This document shows positions 48,430 through 60,067 of a DNA stretch of 64,000 nt, piece by piece (the first letter of the stretch is position 1; the number at the start of each line of letters is the position of its first letter). The notes beneath the pieces are model-generated. The model did not search any database and was not told where the DNA came from. It saw only the letters and a list, made by a program, of their open reading frames with translations. Position numbers and translations under genes: made by a program. Origin of the DNA: Melieria omissa (taxonomy: Eukaryota > Arthropoda > Insecta > Diptera > Ulidiidae); the NCBI GenBank assembly GCA_963971225.1, contig OZ020268.1:36543848-36607847 (forward strand), in the 5' to 3' direction.

Positions 48430-49510
48430 GGAAAATAAAAAAATATAACAAAATAATAATAAAAGTTATAATAAAAAAATAATATAAAAAATATACAATT
48501 TGGAAAAAATTTAAATAAACACATAAGAATGAAAATTTGAAAAAAGTCTAAAAATAAATAACTAAAAATAAAAATTAAAAAATTAATTAAAATTAAAATA
48601 AATTAACTAATTAATTAAATTTAATATTAAATTTTATTTTTTTATAAAAAAACAACAAAAATATTTGTAATGTATTTTAAAAATTGCAAATAAACTCGAA
48701 TACATCAACATTGATAAAACTAAGAAAAACTGAAATGTTCCTAGAAATATTAAGGAAACAAATTTTTAATTAATAATAAAAGAGAGATTAATTAAAGTAA
48801 AATAATTAAGTTACAAGTAATTGATTAAAAATTAAATTAAACAAAAAAAACAACTTAAAATAGTAATAATGATGAAATATAAAACAAACTAAAAACAAAA
48901 AATTTAAAAATAGTTGTTGACTTATTAACTAAATAAATGTATTTCTTATAAAAATATAAAATTTAGATAAACAAATTAAAATATACAAATATTTTAAATT
49001 ATTTAAATTTAATAAACAATTTAAATAACTAATTCAAAAACATAAAAAAAAATAAAAATCACTAAATAAAAACAAAACTTTCAAATCGTTATCGTCATTA
49101 CTTATAAACTAAGTTAATCCATTTTTTATAAAAAACAAAAAAATGTATTTAACAAAATATAAAGTCAAATACAAAAGATTTGAAAAATAAAAAAAAAACA
49201 AATGTTTTTCGAAAACTAAAAAATAATTAAAAATTGAATAATAATTTAAATAATAAATTAAAAAAAAATTAAATAAAAAATATAAATAATAAAATAAATA
49301 AATAATAAAATAAAAAAATAAAATAAAATAAAAAATAATAATTTGAGTATAAAAATAAATAACTAATTAAAAACGAAAATTAAAAAAAAATTCTTGTCAT
49401 TGCTTATAAACTAAATGTATTTTTATAAAACACAAAAAAAATTTTTTAATTAACCTGAACAAAATATAAATAAACTCAAACTAAAAACTGAAAAGAGAAG
49501 AAAAAAAGAT
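48430..49510. repeat. A-rich low-complexity block
   Basis: About 1.1 kb dominated by AAAATAAA and TTAAAAATTAA motifs with strong excess of A over T on the plus strand, the opposite skew from 38400-39965. No coding potential. Confidence 0.7.
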
Positions 49511-51785
49511 TAAAGACAATTTCGTGCAATTGGGATTTTAAATCGAAATATTCCCATCGTTTTGCTACTAAAATCGCTATTGTAAACTTTTTCTCTTACA
49601 AATTCTCTGTATAAATTAGACTACTTAAAAATTTACCTCTTAAATAAATTGCATTCAATATTCAAATTCAACACTTCAATATTTCAATGTCACTGATGAG
49701 ATTAACAATTCGCTATCAAATTTGCATTTGCTAACTTCCTTACTTAAAGAAAGCTTCATCATTTGCTATTTCGGTTCAATTGATGCTATCAGGTTGGCTA
49801 ATGATTTACTTAAACTTCACTGAAAACCTGAGCAATCCGCCAATAAAAACTAACCTAACTAACTAACTTTCTAACCAAAAATTCTAACCATTGAGAATCT
49901 CTCAAGCAGACAGCAGGTTGTGAAAAGATGCTTGGCTATCGAGATGTATGTCCAATTTTACAGTAAAAAATACATAAAACTGAAAATCGTTTAGTAGCTA
50001 CGATGCTCACTTAGTACTCAAGTACGAGTCGATTAAGGCCAACTGAAATGTTCTTCATTAAATTGCATCACAAAGTGCAGCCTCCGGGTGTAAATGATTC
50101 AATGTTTCTTCTTCCTTGATTGTCATTTTTTGCTGTCAGTGTGTAAATTCTTGTTGCCGAGTGTAAATGATTCAATGTTTCTTCCTTTACTGTCATTTCT
50201 GTTGTCAATGTTGCCTTTTGCTGTCCGCATGTTGAAATTTTAAACGCGTTGAAAGGTAAAGTGGCCGCACACAACCGACAGTCGGCTTGAAAAACAAAAA
50301 ATACTAAAGAATCGTAATGTAGCGCTGAGTAATTTCAATCGACTCCGGTTACTTGAATGCTTCTGAAGCGATAAACTACGCGCCAACTTGCCAACTTTGG
50401 CATTGTGCGGCAGCGGCGATAAGCGTTGGAAAAACATTTTCCATGAAAAATATTATTATTTACCAACGCCATATGACTTTCCACCACCACAACCTCTTCG
50501 ATAACAATGACACTACAACAATTATGCGGCGAATTGTATTCGGTCTTTTGTTTTGCCATAAATAAATCGTCGTTGCAATAAGCAGAGTTGCACTGTCAAG
50601 CGGCCACTTGAGTCTTATTTGTTGTTGTTGTTCGCTTTTTATTGCAATTTTTATTTTGCACTCGTAAATTGTATGGCAATGAGAGATGAATGGCAAGGAA
50701 TATAATTAGCACAAACATCAACAACAGAAAACACAGCAGACAAACACATTGCGAATCACTGAGATATGAAAATATGTTTTGCTTTTTTAAATGTTGTTGG
50801 TGTGTACATTCAAAGGCCGCTCTTGTAAAAAAGATGTTAATGAGAAACTGTAAATTTGTATTAGTTTTTAATTTATTCTTCGTTTCAGTGCCACTCATGA
50901 GATCAAACATTTCGCTATCAAAATTTCTATCAAATTTTAAAACTTTCTCTGTTACTAGGTTTTTAAAAAAATCAATGTAAGAAATTTGCTCCTAAGCAAT
51001 TCGTCCTTCTTAGAGGCCGAGGTTGCCCCAAATCTAGGAGGAAATCTCCTAATATGCCAACATTGGGACGAGCTTTTTGAGAGTCTAAAACTTCATAGAG
51101 CTTTCAATCAGATAAGATTAAATTAGGTTCGAGCAGCAGCTTCCCGAGACACTGCGTCAAATGCTGAATTATAGTGTCCTCCTTTTCCTTACTGGAGGAG
51201 TTTGGATGCTCCAATGTTATTCAGGAACTCTTTATTTTCCTCAGCTCTTTCGCCGGTATTAGTTCCTCTGCCTAGTATTCGGATTCTTGCATGAGGGATT
51301 ACTGGACATTTGGTTTCAATCGTCTGAAGTCTTCAAATTTGTATAACCCAGCCACTTAACCCATACATCCTTTCAAACCCATTCATAATTATCCTTATCA
51401 TAGAAAAATACTCTGCACTGGTTTTACCTTAAAAAAAAAATGTTGAACGATTGTTACAGGCAACCAACTTTTTCAAATCTTATAAAATACCAATGCATCT
51501 TAACTTCACGTTTAGTGAAGCAAATCAGTTGAATTTTTGTATCAGATTTTAGTAGATTCTTTAGTATAAACCACGCAAAATTTCGTTCTTATATTTCAAC
51601 TCCTTTAGAAGTTCTCATGGGTTCATTCTGATTGATAGACGAATAGAGAAACGGCTGCTGAAAACTGGTAGCACCGAGATAATTAGCGAGATTGTAACTA
51701 TTTGAAAATTAGTTGAAGAATTCTAAAAGTACATGGTGACTGATATTTAAGTACCGCTTCAGAAATCTACTCTGGTCATTGGAAT
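49511..51785. other. Noncoding DNA with short tandem duplication
   Basis: Mostly AT-rich. 50050-50900 is GC-richer with GTT/CAA tracts. At 50088-50220 a unit of about 72 bp beginning GTGTAAATGATTCAATGTTT is present twice (50088 and 50160). No domain recognised. Confidence 0.5.
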
Positions 51786-52450
51786 TTTCGGTCTTACTGT
51801 AGGATCTTACGCTCTCTGTGGCCAAGGCTAAAGCAAAACTCTCATACGGGTGAACATTAACACACTTTGCATACTCGTTGAGGTTCTAATAGGTAATTTT
51901 GAAATTGGTACCATTACCTATTGGAACTTGCGATCAGATTGTAAGACCTCAAGCTCTCTGTGGCTGGGACTGGTCAAAAAGTGGCCATCTACACCTAAAC
52001 AAAAGTCTACTTTACATACTCATTGAGGTCCTAACGGGACCTTTTGAAATTAGTACCATTACCTAATGGAACTCTCGGTCAGTTTGCCCGGTCTGAAGCT
52101 CTCTGTGGCTGGGACTAAAACAAAATAGGACTTCTACGGCTACATAAAAGTCTACTTTGCATATTTTTTAAGGTCCTAATGGGATACTGAAATTGGTACC
52201 AATACCTAATGGGTCTCGCAGTCAGATTCCAAGACCTCAAGCTCTCTGTGGTTGGGACTGATCCACTATTTTGCATACTCGTTGCGGTCCTAATGGTACA
52301 TTTTGAAGTTGGTACCATTACCTAATGGAATTCGCGGTCAAATTGTAAGACCTCAAGCGTTCTGCGGCTGGGACTCGATCTAAAGAGGACTTCTACGGCT
52401 AAAGAAAAGCCCCTTTTGTATGCTCGTTGGGGTCTTAACGGCTCATTGTG
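51786..52450. repeat. 143-bp tandem repeat, about five units
   Basis: The landmark CTC(A/T)AGCTCTCTGTGGCTGG recurs with variation, its core falling at 51811, 51953, 52098, 52241 and 52356, spacing 142, 145, 143 and 115. Each unit also has ACTTTGCATACTCGTTGAGG, TCCTAATGGG and TTGGTACCATTACCTAATGG. The last unit is shortened. The frames are interrupted, so this is not a coding repeat as it stands. Confidence 0.9.
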
Positions 52451-52459
52451 GTATTCACT

Positions 52460-52640
52460 CCATGGTTGCTAGACCAGGTATGTCTCACCGAGACCCGGAG
52501 CTCGTTGTAAAGACAAAAAACACGAAACATCTTCTCTGCGATTGTCCTGTGCTTCAACCAAAATTTATCTAATATCTCGCTGCCGCTTGAAGATTTAGTG
52601 CATCAGTAGCTCATAGCGCAGAATTCATAGGGAACTCAGG
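52460..52640 (+). pseudogene. Possible LINE C-terminal fragment
   Basis: From 52507 the plus strand reads VKTKNTKHLLCDCPVLQ, closely resembling the HLLC.CP.L box at the C-terminus of the LINE polyproteins seen at 2.8 and 28.7 kb. It directly follows the 143-bp array. The frame stops soon after, near 52569. The assignment rests on this one motif. Confidence 0.4.
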
Positions 52641-53540
52641 GTGTTTTCTATCTTGACCAGATACAATTTGTCAAGGGACCCTATTGACTATAACAATGGA
52701 CTCTAAGTGCTCCCAAGTGTACTAACCGTTTTATCAGTAAGTTGTCTTTTGAACTTAGGTTAGGTTCTATAAGGGAAGTGTTCAGCATGCACTTCGACTC
52801 AAAGACCCAATTGGTCCATTCATTTTTGAATTCCATGCGTTGGGTTCCCTGCAGATTCAGAAGGGATCTTTTGGAAACCACTTGGTCTTGACGAGGAAGT
52901 TATGAACCTTGAACCTAACCTCACTCAACTTTAGGGTCAACTTTTTTAATCGCGCATCTGTTACATCCGCGTTTCTTGGCAGTTTTCAAGTAAAGAAATC
53001 TTAATCATCTTTTAATTGCGACATTTTCTTTTTAGTGAATTGCTAGAACCAACCGACTACGTGCCATCAAGTTGGTGACATCACATTTCGAGGCAAGAAA
53101 TCTTTGCGTATTCAGTGTTCGTGCCGTGTACGCACGCGACCCTTCCGCTCATAACAAATAATTTACGCGTTCTTCATTCACGTTCAGCTGTGGGGGCCGA
53201 TCACTTGTCGCGCCAGGCACCCACCTAGCTGGCAGCCGGGCGACCGCCTACATGCTGCAGCAATTGTCTATGTTGCAAACACAGAAATACGCGCTGTCGT
53301 GTTCACAAAAGCCACGTCTGACGGAGGACAAAGAGACACGGTCGCTGCAACTGTGACTACAACTGTGACTGTGACTGCGACTGCAGTTGACAGCATGAAA
53401 TAATATCCGTTTCACATTTATTTTTTCCACTTCCTGTCGACTCCTTTCGTCCGCATACTTCCATTGCTTCCCGACAACCAGCCACACATTTCATTTCGCT
53501 GGAAATGTACATAAACTTCAACTTTACTTATTCGCATTTT
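52641..53540. other. Intronic-looking sequence upstream of the exon
   Basis: 52641-52990 is AT-rich. 53040-53500 becomes GC-rich, with repeated CTGTGACT-type motifs near 53350-53385. No separate gene recognised. Confidence 0.4.
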
Positions 53541-53566
53541 ACCCTTTCTTTCGTTTTATTTTGCAG
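53541..53566 (+). promoter_or_regulatory. Splice acceptor of the coding exon
   Basis: A long pyrimidine tract (CCCTTTCTTTCGTTTTATTT) ends in GCAG with AG at 53565-53566. It is followed by GC-rich exon-like sequence and, 226 bases later, the first long frame. Confidence 0.6.
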
Positions 53567-53792
53567 CGCACGAAGGGAAATCACAGCGTAGAAGCGCCAA
53601 TAGGAGCTGCCGGTCGGTCGGCGAGGTGCAAGCAGCAACAGTCTAGTAAGGCAGCGCAGCACAAAAGGCAACGCCAGCAACAAAGGAGGCCGCTGTCAGC
53701 CAGTGTGTACGGGGGAGCGAAGAAGCGAAGCGAACGTCGCTTGCAACTTGAGTTTTTAATTGAAAAACGTGCCGGCAACAATTCGCCTAAGC

Positions 53793-54899
53793 ATGACAGT
53801 CAAACTGGCGAAATTTTTCAGCAGCGTCTCGGCAACCACAGCAACAAACATGGCCGCAGCGCCGGCTAATGTGAGCGGCGGCGGCGGTGGCGGCTACTAT
53901 CAGCCGCAGCAAAGTCAGCAACAGCAACAACAACAGTGCGCCGAACAGGAGCTACATTACAATTCGTACTTGGACGACGATGACAGCATGTCGGTGTACT
54001 CGACCGGCGCGTCCATAATGACATCACGCGACCATCCGTACAACAATTCGCAGCGTCCTTTGCTGGCCGAAAGGAAGCCACAATTGCTGAACAAAAAGAA
54101 GATGAACGCCATCATCAATCAACCGCAGCGCCAACAACAGCAACAGCCGAAACAAAAGCAACACCAACAGCAGCAACAGCAAAAACCGCAGTCGCAACCG
54201 CAGCCACAGCAACCGCAACATCAACAGCAACAACAACAAAAACCCTACATATCACCGTACGTGCAGCGGCAGAAACGCGATAGCGCCAAAGGTCTGCACG
54301 GCTTCAACGACTTCAATATATTGTCGCAGCAGTACAACGAGCACTTGCAGTGCAGTCCGCACATTGGTTACCCGTACGGCAGTCCGCCGTCGCCGACTGC
54401 GCGCTCCAACGACTTTGTGTTCGATACGCTGTCGGCGCCCAGCGACAGCAGCGCATCCGATGCCGGCCACCGGGAGCCGGCCGCGTCCACATTCCGCTAT
54501 CACTACGCGCCTGGCACTGCAACGACGGACTACTCGTACTGCGACGACGGCAACTCGGTTGCGAACAATGGCAGCGACGACACAGTTGCGGCGACGTCAC
54601 ACTACATGGGCGCACCGTCGCGCTTTGAAGATGATTTCTGCTGTCGTCGCAATGCGAGCTTCTCGACCAAAATAGAGCAGCACTGCCGCAGCGTTGCAGC
54701 GGACGCTGATGTCGGTGGGCCCTTTATTTTCGGCGTCTCGCATGCATCGCAACAGCGGCCGGAGCAGCGCGATTTATGTCGCCTGCAACCTGCGGTGACC
54801 GAACGCCACTACAACGCCGGCTCCGCGGATACTGTGATAGATGTCGGTGGCCTCATTGATGCGAACAAATACGCCGCCACCAATGGACCAGCAACTGTG
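53793..54899 (+). CDS. First coding exon of an unrecognised Gln-rich protein (partial)
   Basis: The exon probably runs from 53567 to 54899. Its first ATG after an in-frame stop (TAA at 53757) is at 53793; a second candidate at 53850 (residue 20, AACATGGCC) has a better start context. The 369 visible codons encode a low-complexity, probably disordered protein. Features in order are Gly6 at about 29-34, a Gln run at 38-49, an acidic DDDDSMSVYSTG at 61-72, RPLLAERKPQLLNKKK at 88-103, a second Gln/His/Pro-rich stretch at 110-150, and KPYISPYVQRQKRD at 150-163. Ser/Pro-rich (GSPPSPTARS, SAPSDSSASD) and Gly/Asp/Ala-rich parts follow. No signal peptide, membrane segment or catalytic motif is visible. 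Codon use is GC-rich, unlike the AT-rich surroundings. The exon ends after GPATV with a phase-0 donor. Later exons were not found in the window. I cannot name the gene; its function is unknown. Confidence 0.75.
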
Positions 54900-54906
54900 G
54901 TGAGTG
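54900..54906 (+). promoter_or_regulatory. Splice donor, phase 0
   Basis: CTGTG is followed by GTGAGTG, matching the insect donor consensus GTRAGT, exactly at a codon boundary. Reading on past it adds 25 codons of AT-rich, Phe/Leu-type sequence to a stop near 54976, unlike the preceding exon. That supports splicing here. Confidence 0.7.
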
Positions 54907-57203
54907 AATTTACTTCAATACTGGACACATATAGAAAATTTGTTGCCACCCTTTTGCAAATTTTTATAGCATCATGATAACAACTTTAATGGGAAAGCTG
55001 ATGATTTTATGGCCGCTTTGTTGCTATTTCTAACCAAATTCTAGTTGCAACATGTTGCTTTGTATTGGGCGCACAGCACCTGACAGCAGTTGTTTGAAGC
55101 TGTTCGGTGTCGCAGCCATTGTTGCCTTGCAACAAAAGCAAAGCCAGTACGTGACACAATCAACGAAGCCAAAGTTTCAAATGCGTACAGCCAACAGTTT
55201 GAAGTTGGATTTTTCTGCAGAAATCAGTCTGTTTTTTCCATACTCCAACAAAACTTTTTAGTTGGCCAACAACGTCTGCTTTGCGGCGCAGCTAACGTGC
55301 GTTGCGCTGGTTGAATGCAGTTAGCTGCAAATTTTTCACTTTTTCCAACTTGTTGCTGTTGCAGCAAGTGGCCTTTAATTGCTCTCTAAATGCTTGTAGC
55401 AACAACAAACCACATTTAGTGGAACCTTAAAACTTTTTCAACCAATTATTGTTGGATTTTCATGAACAATTATTTGGTTTCGCTATTCAAAAAGTCATAA
55501 AAGTTAAGAGATCTTCATTTGCTCTTTTAATGGCAAAAACTTTTGAAAATACTAAATATTTTTATATGAAAAACTGTATAGTTTTATTACGTTTTGATTT
55601 GAAATTGTTTCCATTTGACCAACTACACTCAGCGAGTAAAGTCTCTGAGAAATAAGCACTTAGTTTGACAAAGTTTTTGGCGATTAACTTCAAGCAAGCT
55701 GTGGCGGTGTTCACCATCAGTGGCGAATGGATCTGTACAACTATCCATACTACTATCGATAGTATCGATGGTTTTATTTTGATGCCACTATCGATAATTT
55801 TTTGGCACTATCGATACTATCGGTTTTTTGTGAGGCAAACAAAAAAGTGTTTCAAATGAAATAAAAAATATTTTACTTTGGTACTTGAAGACATTAGCCG
55901 CCATCATTATAATTACTATTTATTTATTCTTTTATTTACTTGTACATTTTATTCTTTTGCATTTACGCGACTTGGGCGCACTTTCATCGACCGCAGCGTA
56001 TGTCTGTCCGCTGGTAATTGCCTTCGGTGTTTGGCGCACTGAATAAAAGAACCAACTTTCGCCAATTAAGCAAGTCAAGTGTAATTAAAGAAATTATAAA
56101 ATAATGAACCAAAGAAAAAGCGAAAATGTGAAAAATTTGAAAGAAGCCAACTTGCTAAATGGGCCTATATGTGTGCGTGTGTGTGTGTGTGTGTGTGTGG
56201 CGCTCAACGGGCCAACCAGCAAACACTTCATTAGCGTAATTTACGTTTTAACTGTTCGCGCGTATTGCCGCCGGTCCCGTTCTTATTGCTGTTATTGCTG
56301 TTGTTGTTATTGTTGGCGCTTTCCACCTAAGTCCCTAATAACCTCATTTAATTACTTCTGGTTCACTGCTGAATGCCGCAGCCGTAGCCACACTGATGGC
56401 ATTAAGCGGAAAACAACCACAACAACAACAACAGCACAAGAGAAACGCTAAGCCAACAAAACGCGAAAAAAGGAAAACTTGTATTTACGCTCAATTCATG
56501 CAAATACCCACTCGGCAGATATGTTCCATGAATGTGCGAAAGCAGCAATAAAAATAGCCCCGTTGTTGTTGTTTTTGTTGTTGCTATTGCTGTTGCATCC
56601 ATGAAGTTTTCATATTTAAACGTTCTTCGCTCTGCTTTCTGCAACTTTTATTTTGCACTTCTTCTTTTGCTGCACTCATTGAATTTTGTATTTGTTTCGT
56701 TTTTTTAAGCCAACATTTTTATTTAGTCTGAACGCTAAGTGAATCAGAAAACCGCAAATGACGCGGGTGAGGTATGCATTGTGGCTGCCAGACGAGTGGT
56801 TTTGAGAGTCAACGATTTTTTTGAGCCGCACTTTGTCAGTTTATTTCATTATCACATTTTGATTTTATCCTCGTACTCTTTGTTCAATTGAATGCAGTGT
56901 TGAATGATTCGTCGATTCCACATCTAACTAGCTCCTTACTTTTCTCCCCCTTCTGTATTGATGTTCCTTCTATTTCTGCTCCCTGATCTAGATGAGAAGG
57001 CTCATTGCCAAATGTTAAACGTTTGTATCCCTTCTACTCTGCGTTTTTCGGACGTCAAAAATTAACAACGAGTAAATACTCTTTTTGGGGTTTTCTCCTG
57101 CTTTCGAATTCTGTGATTTCTGCAGATATTCCGTTTTGTGTTTTTTCTACTTTCGAGTTCTGCAATTCCGGCAATTCTGTCTTAAAACTTTCCATGTTGT
57201 CTT
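54907..57203. other. Intron or 3' flank, nothing coding recognised
   Basis: 54907-55440 and 56100-56650 are moderately GC-rich, with a TG microsatellite near 56170-56200 and GTT/CAA tracts. The remainder is AT-rich. No further exon with convincing splice sites and homology was seen. Confidence 0.4.
55748..55826. repeat. Cluster of TATCGATA motifs
   Basis: Several ATCGAT cores occur within 80 bp (ACTATCGATAGTATCGATGG, CACTATCGATAAT, CACTATCGATACTATCGG). A similar cluster lies at 15179-15207. TATCGATA is the DREF binding element in Drosophila, but repeated clusters in transposon-rich DNA may simply be a shared repeat. Confidence 0.6.
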
Positions 57204-57310
57204 TTCTACTCTACTCTACTCTACTCTACTCTACTCTACTCTACTCTACTCTACTCTACTCTACTCTACTCTACTCTACTCTACTCTACTCTACTCTCCT
57301 CTCCTCTCTA
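57204..57310. repeat. CTACT pentanucleotide microsatellite
   Basis: About 20 near-perfect copies of TCTAC at 57208-57296, passing into CTCCT at the right end. The overlapping frames encode only LLYST/YSTLL repeats. Confidence 0.95.
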
Positions 57311-57972
57311 ATAAATAGTAGTATCACTCCGTGGGACCGACAGTATTAAAGATAAAAAATTAATATAGTCTCAGTCTGAAATGTGATCAAATGTAGTTTT
57401 AAGTGATCAAATTTAGTTTTAGTTTACAAAGAAGAATTCCATATCTCTTGGCGATACCCTACAACATTGTATCGGTCGCTGGCTCCAGGCTGAACGGAAA
57501 GGACAGCAAATTCGGCGCCGGGCTCAACGCGTTAAACGCACAGTGCACAGACGACTTTTGTTTCTTGAATGATTATCTTTTTGGAGTAGACAATCAGGAT
57601 TTTCGGTTCCATAAATCTGTACCCCACTGATACAAGTTAAATATTCTTTCTACATTCAATATGGCAGTGAAAACCACCAAAGCTCTAAATCCACGTGTCA
57701 TAAACATGGATTTTTTGGAAATTTTCTACTGTGCACACAATCGTTTTATTTTCTATTTCACACCAAGTATGAGTCAATGAAATCAATAGCCAAAACAACG
57801 ATTCATCGGTTTAAATTACTTTGCTGAAAAAGGTGTAAATGTTTAGTGGCACATCACATATGTTTTGTTACAGACACATCTGTCGATAATTGTTTTTGAA
57901 AGGGAGGTTGTTTCAAGTTAATTACATATAAACTCTTCAAACGCTTTCAAGTGAGATATGAAAATTACGCAT
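57311..57972. other. AT-rich noncoding DNA
   Basis: Nothing recognised. Confidence 0.4.
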
Positions 57973-58233
57973 ATATCTGTGGTCAAAAGCACTAACCGCT
58001 TAAGTCGACTTAAGAAGAAATTGAGTTATGGATGCCACCACGTTCCCTTGACCTTGACCTTGACCTACCTTTGTGTAAAATCGGGGAGCTTCTAACTTTA
58101 AAATAAAAAAAGTTATTAATAAAAACCTATTCGCATTCCCATAGCGAATACACTACGCGCTAAAACTTTAAAGCGAGATTACTCGGAACAGCAATTTACG
58201 ACTTAGGCGGTTATTGCTTTTGACCACAGATAT
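57973..58233. mobile_element. 261-bp MITE with about 36-bp TIRs
   Basis: ATATCTGTGGTCAAAAGCAC (57973) continuing through TAACCGCTTAAGTCG is inverted at about 58198-58233 with two or three mismatches. TA/ATA flanks both ends, compatible with a Tc1/mariner-type TA duplication. The interior includes a TTGACC hexamer repeat (GACCTTGACCTTGACCT near 58050). No coding capacity. Confidence 0.85.
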
Positions 58234-59485
58234 CTATACATGTATAGACATTGGCATACAAACTTTTGAGGTGACACTTTGATTTGGCTCCAAAAATTTT
58301 TAGATTTTCTAATCTTGTTGTGTGGTTGGTGCCCTTCTTGTTTGTTTGTTGGCATTATTTTCGTATTTTCACTGCAGTACTTAGTGTCTGATGAATTCCT
58401 CTGAATTTTTGACTACTTTTCGAGTCACTGCGTTTCTTAAATTGAGACCATGAGAAGGTGATACAAATGTTATGCTTTCTTTCATCTTCCAAAAAATTTG
58501 ATAAAAACTGACTGTGCACCACGTCAGAGTTTCATTTGACCACATCGAAAAACTCCAGTATTCATCGAAATCATTGGTTTTTAGGATTTTAACTACAGAC
58601 ATTTGAGATATAGCGAGGTTTATATTGAATTCCTTGTGGTTTCCAGCGTTTTAAAAGAAGAAAATTGCGCCATTCCATTTGTGAGCTTTACAGAAGAAAA
58701 GCTTTTATAAGATTTGCAGTGATAACCAAACATGTTTTGGCGACCGTCTAAACTAGCGCCTCTCAAACTTTTTTACAGAAATTGTAACGCAATAAGAATT
58801 ACAGTTTGAAAAATGCTGATCTTAACCGTTTTGATCGTGTCTCATACTGTCTTTACTCCTCTTGTTTGCTGTTTTGATTCAATCTACATTTTGTGAAGCA
58901 ATTGCATTAGTCCTATCATTCTATCATTCTGTATTTATAAGTTTTTCGATTTTTTCTTTTCTGTTACCATTTTTTGCTTTCTTTACCATCGCTCGATTTG
59001 TTGTATTGATTGCTGCAACATGCTTTTTCCCCCCTAACCTATTCTACTTCTAATTCAATGCTTAAGTTGCCGGCTTCGCACGCCCATAACTGGACAGACA
59101 GATCGACACACTAGCAGCCAGACATGTAATCACATTGCAAAGTCAGCGTAAAAGAAAGCAAAAAAAAGTAGCGTTGCAATTGAAGCGACAGTTAGAAAAT
59201 GCATTAGTCAGGCAGAAAAGCGGACAGACAGACTGGCTAGTGTACACCTAATGCATCTAGCGAGACGTACGTCAGCCAAAGCGCCAAGCAACAATGCACT
59301 AAAAAAAGTTTATTAGCGCCACAACAACTTTTGTCAGCGCTCAAAGTGAGCAGCAGCAACAACAACAACAACAAACAATCAACTGATAGTTTTTCTTGCA
59401 TCTACATGAGGTTGTGGTGTTCCGCAACAACAATTGCCAAGACGCTGCAATGCACACATGGCACATGGAAGCATGAAACGCATTA
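58234..59485. other. Noncoding DNA, nothing recognised
   Basis: 58234-59050 is AT-rich. 59050-59485 is GC-richer, with repeated GACAGAC motifs and a CAA tract, resembling host intronic sequence. Confidence 0.4.
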
Positions 59486-59614
59486 AAGTCGATATTAACT
59501 GCCTGAACAGAATGTTGTAGCTTTGGCTACAAAATGTATTAACATTTCAACTTTTTGACAGTCACAACTACAGCCACAGCTACAACATTCTGTTCAGGCA
59601 GTTAATATCGACTT
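59486..59614. repeat. 43-bp near-perfect inverted repeat with 43-nt loop
   Basis: The arm 59486-59528 (AAGTCGATATTAACTGCCTG, then AACAGAATGTTGTAGCT) is the reverse complement of 59572-59614 with a single mismatch. The spacer 59529-59571 is 43 nt. The arms are mixed in composition, not low-complexity. The structure could form a long RNA hairpin or a DNA cruciform. Confidence 0.95.
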
Positions 59615-60067
59615 CAATTCGTATGAGAAAGTTCACAATGCGTATCTGTGACAAAAGATTAATTTTATTTAAACTTTTAAGCTCAATAATTTAAAATTAA
59701 ATTTAGAGGAATGAGGTCTGTAAGGGTACAAATATTTTGCACAAATTCGTAAAATTGTGTATAAATTTTAACTGGACGTCATTTGTGTAAGCCAAATCTC
59801 TTGCAATAAGAGACAAGTTGAGAGCGTAAAGTGACAGTTCATTTTGTGAGAACTTACAAGTTATTACTGGATAAATTTTAACTACTATTACCCAGCAAGA
59901 AGTAAAGACAGAAAAACAAATTATTGGCCGCCATATAATAGCCTTCAAAGACAAATGATGTTTGCTACATTTGGAGGAAAATGGAACTAGCAAACAAATT
60001 TTCAATGAGTCTGCTGACCTACAGCCGTCTTGCTCAGCTTTACATGCTGCAGCTGAAATAGAACAAC
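59615..60067. other. AT-rich noncoding DNA
   Basis: A minus-strand frame (59703-60005) has no recognised domain. Nothing else seen. Confidence 0.4.

Noticed and set aside
53561..53869. 102-codon frame overlapping the start of the Gln-rich exon
   Set aside because: It begins inside the splice acceptor, is in a different frame from the long frame and ends soon after it starts; more likely 5' UTR sequence.
54024..54675. Leu-rich and Arg-rich frames in the Gln-rich exon
   Set aside because: Antisense and alternate-frame translations of CAG/CAA repeats and of GC-rich coding sequence.
57005..57349. Frame with LLYSTLLYST repeats
   Set aside because: Translation of the CTACT microsatellite.
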